From an uncultured Filifactor sp. (GTDB lineage: Bacteria > Bacillota > Clostridia > Peptostreptococcales > Filifactoraceae), in contig CAMYCP010000100.1 in the NCBI GenBank assembly GCA_947254385.1, positions 1 to 5,335 of the forward strand: a stretch of DNA of 5,335 bases, read 5' to 3'. Made by a program: the position numbers and the translations under genes. Shown here piece after piece: positions 1-4,995 of this stretch. The notes beneath the pieces were generated by a model. It made no database searches, was not told the DNA's origin, and worked only from the letters and a program-made list of their open reading frames with translations. How positions within the stretch are numbered: position 1 is the stretch's first letter; every line of letters begins with the position of its first letter.

Positions 1-150
1 CGAATTAGGCAATCCTTATTCTTACAGGCGTGTCCACTTCGCCTCTACCGTATAGAGTCTCAAGACTCACAACGCTACTTTTACGTAAGATATTTAATGC
101 CCCATTAACATCAGCATTGAACGTAATACCGTCTTTGGTTTTATACATTC
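1..150 (-). ncRNA. Probable 5' part of the TnpB guide RNA (omega RNA/reRNA), overlapping the end of tnpB; partial
   Basis: In characterised TnpB elements the guide RNA scaffold begins inside the last 100-150 nt of tnpB and runs to the element's right end. The guide itself is then copied from flanking DNA. Here the end of the gene contains two small stems: AGGCG at 26-30 pairs with CGCCT at 40-44, and GAGTC at 55-59 pairs with GACTC at 64-68. They lie in codons for a tail (GRGEVDTPVRIR) that I recall being conserved in related TnpBs, as expected if the DNA is also under RNA-structure selection. The right end and guide are off the window. The 150-nt boundary is a guess from the family, not something seen. 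Confidence 0.4.
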
Positions 151-1255
151 CTCTGTGAATGCGATTACCACTGAACTCATATTCTTGTGGGTTATCAGCA
201 TTGTAAACAGGGATATTATCTTTGTCCCAAAATGATGCTTTTGATGTATATGATTCTTCCTGTTTGACGAACGCTATCCCATTAAGCTCACAAAGATACC
301 GAAATTTGTCCCTAAGTTTTCCGTAAGGAATACTTACAAAGTTCTGGTTAGTCTGTTTGCCAAGATTACTACCTTGCTGGAATGTTTCGTTATATCCAAC
401 TACAAGAGTACCTATATCATTAGCGATACAGTAATTGATTATTATACGTGCTGCTTTGCTCATATAGTCATTAACCTTGTTATTCCTGTCACGAGCAATA
501 GTCTTTTGGCGATTAGTTGTGCGTTTACCAAAACCTTGTTTATCTTTAATACCTTGAAGACGAGCGTTCTTTTTATTGAACCACTGATTTATGGATTTAA
601 GTCTTCTTCCATCTATGATTAATGATTCACCTGTGTTTGTAACGCACGTAGCAAGGTTGTTTATACCCAAATCTATAGCAAGTGCATTATTTTGATTAAG
701 ATTTCTTTGAACACATTCAGTTTTATAAGTATATTGAATTTCAAAGAACCTTGCGTTTGCTTTAGGTATGATACGAATTTCCTTGATGTGTTTATCTACA
801 AGTATAGGCGGTATCGTAATCTCAATAGGTGAATGGGATTTTTTATACATGTTTGAGAATGGAACAATGAGTTTATTGTCATTCAAACGTACAAATCCGA
901 TGACCAGCGTGGTAAAACCATCTTTTGGAAAATAATGAGGCAGTTTACAGTCTTTAAAGGCATATTTACCTTTTTTGGCAAGTTTAAGCAAACCAAAGAA
1001 TGACTTAAAACTACCATCTACTTCTTTAAGTATCTGCTGTGCCATGTTGGAATTGAGAATCTTATAGTTCTCGCTATCTTTAAGCAAAGCATAATTCTTT
1101 TGATAGTTAAGATATTCGCCCTCGGTGAAGTAATATTGTCTTACATTATAGATTGCCTGATTAGCAAGGTTCTTGGCTGTATGACTTAACTCTTTTAGAG
1201 CAAGGTAATCTTTCTTAGACAGATGTTTTACTTGTTGCTTAACAGTAAGATACAT
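5..1255 (-). CDS. tnpB: TnpB, RNA-guided endonuclease of an IS200/IS605 (IS1341-like) element, Cys-less zinc-ribbon subfamily
   Basis: TnpB proteins are RNA-guided DNA nucleases of IS200/IS605-type elements, related to Cas12. They cut DNA next to a short target-adjacent motif and help the element persist. The 416-residue product is full length for the family. An N-terminal helical/OB-like region (about 1-185) is followed by a RuvC nuclease domain. Its three acidic residues are visible: D195 in LAIDLGINN, E290 in VVGYNE and D382 in NADVNGALNIL. The region that usually holds a four-cysteine zinc ribbon (about 335-378) has no cysteine and reads ESYTSKASFWD then SGNRIHRGMY. I recognise this pattern from a known TnpB subfamily, so it is not local decay. 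The ATG at 1255 has AGGAG 6 nt upstream and a strong promoter. No tnpA lies between the gene and the element's left end. The frame is intact and the catalytic triad complete, so it may be active. Its right end is outside the window. Confidence 0.95.
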   Translation of the reverse strand: MYLTVKQQVKHLSKKDYLALKELSHTAKNLANQAIYNVRQYYFTEGEYLNYQKNYALLKDSENYKILNSNMAQQILKEVDGSFKSFFGLLKLAKKGKYAFKDCKLPHYFPKDGFTTLVIGFVRLNDNKLIVPFSNMYKKSHSPIEITIPPILVDKHIKEIRIIPKANARFFEIQYTYKTECVQRNLNQNNALAIDLGINNLATCVTNTGESLIIDGRRLKSINQWFNKKNARLQGIKDKQGFGKRTTNRQKTIARDRNNKVNDYMSKAARIIINYCIANDIGTLVVGYNETFQQGSNLGKQTNQNFVSIPYGKLRDKFRYLCELNGIAFVKQEESYTSKASFWDKDNIPVYNADNPQEYEFSGNRIHRGMYKTKDGITFNADVNGALNILRKSSVVSLETLYGRGEVDTPVRIRIA

Positions 1256-1261
1256 AATTTT

Positions 1262-1266
1262 CTCCT
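1262..1266 (-). promoter_or_regulatory. Ribosome binding site of tnpB
   Basis: AGGAG on the minus strand, separated by 6 nt (AAAATT) from the ATG at 1253-1255. It is a near-ideal Shine-Dalgarno site and fixes the tnpB start. Confidence 0.85.
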
Positions 1267-1298
1267 TTCTTCAAATTTAGAAAATATTCTATGTATCT

Positions 1299-1326
1299 AT
1301 TATATCATACATTTTACTAAAAACAA
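1299..1326 (-). promoter_or_regulatory. tnpB promoter: extended -10 TGATATAAT with a weak -35
   Basis: On the minus strand a perfect -10 box TATAAT (1299-1304) is preceded by TGA (1305-1307), making an extended -10. A weak -35 TTGTTT (1321-1326) lies 16 bp upstream. The predicted start is near 1292, giving a leader of about 37 nt that contains the AGGAG site. The -10 box lies partly inside the distal arm of the 19-bp inverted repeat at 1300-1353. Dyad structure and promoter recognition therefore share the same bases. Confidence 0.75.
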
Positions 1327-1353
1327 TGTTTGTAAGTAAAATGTATGATATAA
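1300..1353. repeat. Perfect 19-bp inverted repeat with a 16-bp spacer around the tnpB promoter
   Basis: The arms 1300-1318 and 1335-1353 are exact reverse complements (core TCATACATTTTACT / AGTAAAATGTATGA). The 16-bp spacer (1319-1334) itself has a small AAAC/GTTT dyad. Each arm contains TGATATAA, so an extended -10-like element faces outward on both strands. There is no T-tract after either arm, so it is not a simple terminator. It could be an operator, a recombinase-recognised structure of the element's left end, or an RNA hairpin in read-through transcripts. Confidence 0.85.
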
Positions 1354-1365
1354 GTCGCTTATATC
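1347..1365. repeat. 8-bp hairpin GATATAAG-TCG-CTTATATC, overlapping the larger inverted repeat
   Basis: Arms 1347-1354 and 1358-1365 pair perfectly around the 3-nt loop TCG. Bases 1347-1353 are shared with one arm of the 19-bp inverted repeat, so the two structures cannot form together on one strand. Base 1365 is also the first base of the neighbouring GC-rich hairpin. Confidence 0.75.
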
Positions 1366-1387
1366 CCACCACCCAAAGGGTAGTGGG
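1365..1387. repeat. Left-end hairpin of the IS200/IS605-type element
   Basis: CCCACCACCC (1365-1374) pairs with GGGTAGTGGG (1378-1387) around an AAA loop: ten positions with one C/A mismatch on the plus strand. On the minus strand the mismatch becomes a T-G (U-G in RNA) pair. Short, imperfect GC-rich hairpins just inside the ends are the sites bound by the TnpA transposase (Y1 tyrosine type) in IS200/IS605 elements. It lies upstream of tnpB as a left-end hairpin should. The exact element boundary is not proven. A distance of 15-20 nt outside the hairpin would place it around 1400-1406. Confidence 0.6.
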
Positions 1388-1406
1388 TTTTACGCTCCCT
1401 TTTTAT

Positions 1407-1459
1407 AAAAAGCCGATAAGTTTCATTACCTTAAGGGGTGTGAGGTTTATCGGCTTTTT
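1407..1459 (-). terminator. Rho-independent terminator of the uvrC unit, probably bidirectional
   Basis: Arms 1407-1419 (AAAAAGCCGATAA) and 1447-1459 (TTATCGGCTTTTT) pair perfectly over 13 bp with a 27-nt loop. For minus-strand transcription the stem ends in a T5 run; on the plus strand it ends in T7, so it could stop transcription both ways. The uvrC stop codon (1431-1433) lies in the loop. The promoter-proximal arm (1447-1459) is therefore coding and specifies part of the last uvrC residues (KKADK). The distal side runs straight into the probable end of the tnpB element. Confidence 0.85.
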
Positions 1460-3257
1460 TTGCAAAATATTCAACTATGTTTTTAGCAGTTTTTTTGTCT
1501 ATCCCGCTTGTTTTTACGAGTTCATCGTAAGAAAGTTGTGAGATTTTATCTACAGAACCGTATTCGTTTAGAAGTATGCGTTTTCTTTTTTCACCTATGC
1601 CTTTGATTTTATCAAGTTCGGATTCCGTGATGTGTTTTTGGCGCAAAGTTTTATGAAATGTTATTGCAAATCGGTGCACTTCTTCCTGCATGGAATAAAG
1701 GAGTTTGAAAAGGTCGGATTTTTTATCCAAAGCAATTTCTTCATTTTCCGTGCATATTCCTTGCGTTCTATGCTTATCATCTTTGTAAAGTCCTCTCACC
1801 GGCACGTCTATTTCAAGTTTTTCAAGGAGTTTTTTGATTACAGATACCTGCCCCTTTCCGCCGTCGAGCAAAAAAAGGTCGGGCAGGTCGCCTTTGTTTA
1901 CACGGCGAGTTATTATTTCAGTCAAAGATAAATAGTCGTCGTTTCCGTTTACCGATTTTATGCGGTATCTTCTGTAATCTTTTTTCGATTTTATGCCGTC
2001 CACATAAACTACCTGTGAGCCTACCGAGTCCATGCCTGCAAAATGAGATATATCGTAAAGTTCGATGCGGTGAGGTTTTTTTTGCAGGGTGGCTGTATGC
2101 TTAAGATTAGACAATATTGTTTGCATATCGGTTTTGGGTTTTTTTACCTGTATGTTGGCTTTTACAAACATCTGTCCGGCGTTTTTTCTTCCGAGATCCA
2201 GAAGTTGTTTTTTTCTGCCGCGTTTTGCCTCTCTGATTGTAACTTTATGATGTGAGATGAGGCTCAATGTTTTTGCAAGGATTTCCATGTCGTTAAAGTT
2301 ATATTGTACGATTATTTCTTCCGGTATGTTCTCTTTGGCAAGGTAAAACTGTTTTATAAAGGATGCAAATACTTCTGCGGGATCTTCAACATTTTTGAAA
2401 TCAAAGTAATCACGATCGAATATTTTGCCCGCTCTTACGTAGAATATGTGTATAAATAACTGTTCATTATCAAAATAACAGGACAATACGTCAAAGTTGT
2501 CTCTATGTTTTACGTCCATAATGTTTTGGGTTTGTTTAAGATTTTCTATCCCGCGTATGCGATCTCTTATCAAAGCCGCCTCTTCATATCTTAATGATGA
2601 GGAGGCTTTTTTCATTTCCGTAACCAGTTTGTTTTTCAATTCTTTGTTTTTGCCCTGCAAAATGTCACGCACTTCTTCTATATATTCGTTGTATTGTTCC
2701 CGGTTTATTTTGCCGTTACAGGGCGCTGTGCATTTTTTAATGTAGTAGTTGAGGCAAGGGCGTTTATTTTGTTCTATCGACTTTTGAATGTCACGCCGAC
2801 AGGTTCTGAGTTTGAAAAGTTCGTGCAGGGATTCGATGAGATAATTCAAGCCATATACGTCGGTATAAGGACCAAAGTATTCTCCGCCGTCGTTTATGAT
2901 GCGGCGTGTCTTTATAACTCTCGGAAAGTCCTCTCGTGTGATTTTGATGTAGGGGTAGGTTTTATCGTCTTTTAAAAGTATGTTGTACTGCGGTTGATAT
3001 TTTTTAATCAACGTATTTTCAAGTATCAACGCCTCGGATTCGGTGTCGGTTATGATGTAGTCAAATTTATCTATGTTGGATACCATGGCTTTGACTTTCA
3101 GAGAATGATTGCTCGACGGATGAAAATATTGAGATACTCTATTTTTTAACGAAATTGCCTTTCCCACGTATATTATTCTGTCTTCTGAATTTTTCATAAT
3201 GTAGACTCCGGGAAGATGCGGCAGAGAAAGTAGGGCTTTTTCAATTTTTTCGTTCAA
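1431..3257 (-). CDS. uvrC: UvrABC system protein C (excinuclease subunit, dual DNA incision)
   Basis: UvrC makes the 3' and 5' cuts around a lesion held by UvrB in nucleotide excision repair. The 608-residue length is normal. An N-terminal GIY-YIG nuclease (about 12-95) shows GVY at 17-19, Y30 in YVGK, R40, E80 and N92, matching the known catalytic set. Four cysteines C153, C168, C176 and C180 match the iron-sulfur ligands described for UvrC. A UVR motif for UvrB contact lies near 205-242. The RNase H-like second nuclease carries D402 (YDISH), D465 (LLDGGKGQ) and H528. The C-terminal helix-hairpin-helix DNA-binding repeats are at about 545-600. The start is TTG: an in-frame TGA lies two codons upstream, GAGGTG sits 4 nt before it, and the next ATG (M21) would cut into the GIY motif. 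The upstream gene ends 15 bp before. The last residues overlap the terminator stem. Confidence 0.98.
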   Translation of the reverse strand: MNEKIEKALLSLPHLPGVYIMKNSEDRIIYVGKAISLKNRVSQYFHPSSNHSLKVKAMVSNIDKFDYIITDTESEALILENTLIKKYQPQYNILLKDDKTYPYIKITREDFPRVIKTRRIINDGGEYFGPYTDVYGLNYLIESLHELFKLRTCRRDIQKSIEQNKRPCLNYYIKKCTAPCNGKINREQYNEYIEEVRDILQGKNKELKNKLVTEMKKASSSLRYEEAALIRDRIRGIENLKQTQNIMDVKHRDNFDVLSCYFDNEQLFIHIFYVRAGKIFDRDYFDFKNVEDPAEVFASFIKQFYLAKENIPEEIIVQYNFNDMEILAKTLSLISHHKVTIREAKRGRKKQLLDLGRKNAGQMFVKANIQVKKPKTDMQTILSNLKHTATLQKKPHRIELYDISHFAGMDSVGSQVVYVDGIKSKKDYRRYRIKSVNGNDDYLSLTEIITRRVNKGDLPDLFLLDGGKGQVSVIKKLLEKLEIDVPVRGLYKDDKHRTQGICTENEEIALDKKSDLFKLLYSMQEEVHRFAITFHKTLRQKHITESELDKIKGIGEKRKRILLNEYGSVDKISQLSYDELVKTSGIDKKTAKNIVEYFAKKADKPHTP

Positions 3258-3261
3258 TTTT

Positions 3262-3267
3262 CACCTC
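3262..3267 (-). promoter_or_regulatory. Ribosome binding site that fixes the TTG start of uvrC
   Basis: GAGGTG on the minus strand with 4 nt (AAAA) before TTG at 3255-3257. A TGA in the uvrC frame at 3261-3263 overlaps this site and rules out any start further upstream. Confidence 0.8.
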
Positions 3268-3272
3268 AAATT

Positions 3273-3980
3273 TCAGTTTGACGGAACAATTTTACCGTTT
3301 TTTAAGGTTATGTCATCTTCGGATTTAATTTTTACATTACATTCTATTTTGTATCCTTTGCCCAGTATCAAAGAGTTTAAATCTTGATTTTTGAGCATTT
3401 CTATCTGTAAAGTCTTATCTTTCGCTTTCATAAACAATGTGTTTTCACGTATTTTAAGTATTGTGCCGTAAAGTTGTATTGTATTTATATCGTCAAATGC
3501 GTCTTCGTTTTCTTTAAGTTTGGACATAAAGTCTTCCGCCGTATATTTGGAAATATCAGCAAGAGTAGAACTTTTGAACATAAAATAATTTTGATTATAT
3601 AAAAAATAAATGCCGAAAACTATAATCAAGAGAAAAAAAATATTTTTTTTATCGACTTTATTTTTTATTTTTTTTTCGGTTTTATGTTGCGCTGGAATTT
3701 TTATTTTATCTTCTGTCTTGCACTCGGTTGAACTTTTAATTGTATCTTCAGCTTTATCTTCCGATTTGTCTTCGGTTTGAAATTCAATTTTGTGTAAGTT
3801 TCCGTTTTTTTCTTTATTTTTTTCCGAATTTTCAGCGTCGTCAAAGAATAAAAATTTTTCTATTTTTTTGCTGAAAGCTGTTTTCAAGTCCTTTTTATCT
3901 TCTTTTTTATCTTCTTTTTTATTTTTTTCAACGCCGGGAAATTTTAATATTTTTCCGTATTCATCGTTTTTATCGCTCAT
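3273..3980 (-). CDS. Unrecognised single-pass membrane protein with a charged repetitive cytoplasmic tail
   Basis: I do not recognise this 235-residue protein. Residues 1-111 are dominated by K, E and D, with repeats such as KKEDKKEDKKD (21-31) and TEDKSEDKAED (69-79), so they are probably disordered. One hydrophobic segment (about 113-129, IFFLLIIVFGIYFLY) follows a run of lysines, which predicts N-terminus inside and C-terminus outside. The outer part (132-235) is a small beta-rich domain: IQLYGTILKIRENTLFM, then GKGYKIECNVKI and DDITLKNGKIV. This pattern resembles an OB-fold of the tRNA_anti-like type, but that is only inference. The start is the ATG at 3980, with GGAGAG 5 nt upstream. It overlaps the methyltransferase gene by 11 bp, suggesting translational coupling. 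An upstream TTG at 4079 would add 33 residues inside that gene and is unlikely. It lies between a methyltransferase and uvrC, with no functional clue beyond co-transcription. Confidence 0.85.
   Translation of the reverse strand: MSDKNDEYGKILKFPGVEKNKKEDKKEDKKDLKTAFSKKIEKFLFFDDAENSEKNKEKNGNLHKIEFQTEDKSEDKAEDTIKSSTECKTEDKIKIPAQHKTEKKIKNKVDKKNIFFLLIIVFGIYFLYNQNYFMFKSSTLADISKYTAEDFMSKLKENEDAFDDINTIQLYGTILKIRENTLFMKAKDKTLQIEMLKNQDLNSLILGKGYKIECNVKIKSEDDITLKNGKIVPSN
3891..3926 (-). repeat. Three tandem 12-bp units encoding the Lys-Lys-Glu-Asp repeat
   Basis: On the plus strand the unit TTTTTTATCTTC occurs exactly at 3903-3914, with one change at 3891-3902, and partly at 3915-3926. The 12-bp period is a multiple of three, so gain or loss of a unit would change only the number of KKED blocks in the membrane protein tail and keep the frame. 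Confidence 0.8.
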
Positions 3981-4848
3981 TGTTTCTCTCCATTGAGGCA
4001 TACACGCCGCACGGCAAAAACATCTTGGAATTTTTGACGGGGAGTAATACTTCTCCCGACGAAATTTCAGCGCCGTCAAAAAAACATTCGCGATATATTA
4101 TATTTGAAATCGCCGTGTGGGAAAGTCCGCCCGTGTACGAATTTAAGAGCAAAAAAGAAAAATTAGAAGACAAAAGTTTTTTTATGAGGGATAAAAGTTC
4201 GGACAGACCTTCACTTATTTTCCAAATTTCACCTTTAGGGCCTCTGCCGTAGGACGGGGGATCTAAAATTATGCCTTGATATGTGTTTTGCCGTCTGATT
4301 TCACGTTCAACGAATTTAAACACGTCGTCCGCAATGTATCTGATTTTTACATCGGATAAGCCGCTTAAAGCCGCATTTTTCTTTGCTATGGCGTTCATTC
4401 CTTTGGAGGCGTCCACGTGTACGATTTCAGTTGCACCCGCATATGCGGCGGCGATTGTCGCACCGCCGGTATAGGCAAACAGATTTAATACTTTAAAGGG
4501 TTTGGCGGATTTTTGTATTTTATTTATCACCCAATCCCAGTTGCACCCCTGTTCCGGAAATAATCCCATATGTTTAAATCCCATAGGCTTTATGTTGAAT
4601 GTCAAATTTTTGTAATTTATATTCCATTCTTCCGGCATCTGTTTATAGATTTGCCAGTTGCCTCCGCCTTTTTCACTTCTAAAATATTTGGCGTGTACGT
4701 CTTTCCATACTTTATCTTTCAATGTTTTACGCCAAATTGCCTGAGGGTCGGGGCGCACCACTTTGATGCCGTTCCAGTCTTCAAGTTTCTCTCCGTCTCC
4801 CGAGTCTATGATGAAATACTCCGTCCACTCCGAGGATATTCTCTCCAT
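3970..4848 (-). CDS. Class I SAM-dependent methyltransferase, RlmI/RlmK-like (probable rRNA methyltransferase)
   Basis: This 292-residue protein carries the Rossmann-fold methyltransferase signature. A SAM-binding motif I, VLNLFAYTGGAT, lies at 120-131. An acidic residue follows in VHVDAS (D146), with ADDV at 173-176, and the catalytic-loop motif LDPPSYGRGPKGE at 195-207. The HMGLFPEQ segment (93-100) precedes the fold. The layout matches the family that includes the 23S rRNA enzymes RlmI and the RlmK half of RlmKL, but without a PUA domain at the front. The N-terminus (EYFIIDSGDGEKLEDWNG, then RPDPQAIW) is typical of a widespread short bacterial subfamily whose target I cannot name. The motif IV proline pair fits base methylation of RNA; the exact target (m5C, m7G or other) is open. 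The ATG at 4848 has only a weak GCGGGAA upstream, but family N-termini begin here. It is the first gene of the unit leading to uvrC. Confidence 0.88.
   Translation of the reverse strand: MERISSEWTEYFIIDSGDGEKLEDWNGIKVVRPDPQAIWRKTLKDKVWKDVHAKYFRSEKGGGNWQIYKQMPEEWNINYKNLTFNIKPMGFKHMGLFPEQGCNWDWVINKIQKSAKPFKVLNLFAYTGGATIAAAYAGATEIVHVDASKGMNAIAKKNAALSGLSDVKIRYIADDVFKFVEREIRRQNTYQGIILDPPSYGRGPKGEIWKISEGLSELLSLIKKLLSSNFSFLLLNSYTGGLSHTAISNIIYRECFFDGAEISSGEVLLPVKNSKMFLPCGVYASMERNNER
3986..3991 (-). promoter_or_regulatory. Ribosome binding site of the membrane protein gene, inside the methyltransferase gene
   Basis: GGAGAG on the minus strand, 5 nt (AAACA) before ATG at 3978-3980. It lies within the last codons of the methyltransferase gene and decides the start against the longer TTG alternative at 4079, where I see no comparable site. 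Confidence 0.75.
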
Positions 4849-4862
4849 ATGTTCCCGCTTTC

Positions 4863-4890
4863 TTTATAAAGTTATAACAAGTTTAATCAA
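4863..4890 (-). promoter_or_regulatory. Candidate promoter of the methyltransferase-membrane protein-uvrC unit
   Basis: On the minus strand TTGATT (4885-4890) is followed after 16 bp by TATAAA (4863-4868), and an extended -10-like TGTTATAAC lies between them (4871-4879). The first option would put the start only about 8 nt before the ATG; the second would leave about 16 nt. AT-rich DNA gives many such matches, so the exact boxes are uncertain. Confidence 0.35.
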
Positions 4891-4893
4891 GTT
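4864..4893 (-). repeat. Three 10-bp quasi-tandem repeats upstream of the methyltransferase gene
   Basis: Read on the minus strand, AACTTGATTA (4884-4893), AACTTGTTAT (4874-4883) and AACTTTATAA (4864-4873) follow each other without gaps. All share AACTT, and the first two share AACTTG. The 10-bp period places each copy on the same DNA face. They overlap the candidate promoter and could be a regulator site, or chance in AT-rich DNA. Confidence 0.5.
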
Positions 4894-4933
4894 TGTTTTA
4901 TAATGTTTTTTTATTTATCTTTGAAAACTGATA

Positions 4934-4945
4934 CAAATTAATTTG
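4934..4945. repeat. Perfect 12-bp palindrome CAAATTAATTTG
   Basis: This self-complementary 12-mer lies between the RNase-like gene and the methyltransferase gene. With no T-tract and an AT-only core it is a poor terminator. A dimeric repressor site is possible, but nothing else supports one. Confidence 0.5.
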
Positions 4946-4952
4946 GACACAT

Positions 4953-4990
4953 TGTAAAAATACCGCTTATTCAAAAGCACTGTAAAAATA
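4953..4990. repeat. Direct repeat TGTAAAAATA, two copies 28 bp apart
   Basis: TGTAAAAATA occurs at 4953-4962 and 4981-4990, each preceded by CAC (with AT inserted in the first copy). Between them a short GCTT/AAGC dyad (4965-4968 / 4975-4978) is too weak to call a terminator. This is the region just after the stop of the RNase-like gene. Confidence 0.5.
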
Positions 4991-4995
4991 TATTT

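Larger units (their letters stand above)
1..1404 (-). mobile_element. tnpB-only IS200/IS605-superfamily element, left portion; right end outside the window
   Basis: It consists of a left-end hairpin, an inverted-repeat promoter region and an intact tnpB, with no tnpA on the left side where IS605-like elements usually carry it. Such IS1341-type elements depend on a TnpA encoded elsewhere for movement. The outer boundary near 1404 is inferred. Read on the minus strand, a T-rich TTTTTAT (1405-1411) would lie immediately outside it, of the kind these elements use as target/TAM. The other end and any flanking target sequence are not in the window, so the boundary cannot be confirmed here. Confidence 0.6.

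Noticed and set aside
1300..1353. The 19-bp inverted repeat as a Rho-independent terminator.
   Set aside because: It is AT-rich, has a 16-nt loop and no T-run after either arm, and it contains the tnpB promoter.
3891..3926. Tandem repeats as a CRISPR-like array.
   Set aside because: The units are 12 bp, contiguous with no spacers, and lie in frame within a coding region.
3981..4079. Longer start (TTG at 4079) for the membrane protein, adding 33 residues.
   Set aside because: The extra part lies wholly within the methyltransferase coding end in another frame, and I see no good ribosome binding site before it. ATG at 3980 has GGAGAG at 5-nt spacing.
1326..4869. Several plus-strand open frames of 60-100 codons opposite uvrC, the membrane protein and the methyltransferase.
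   Set aside because: They lie antisense to well-supported genes, have no ribosome binding sites or recognisable domains, and have compositions expected of shadow frames.
4965..4978. GCTT/AAGC dyad as terminator of the RNase-like gene.
   Set aside because: The stem has only four pairs with a six-base loop, which is too weak despite T-rich DNA nearby.
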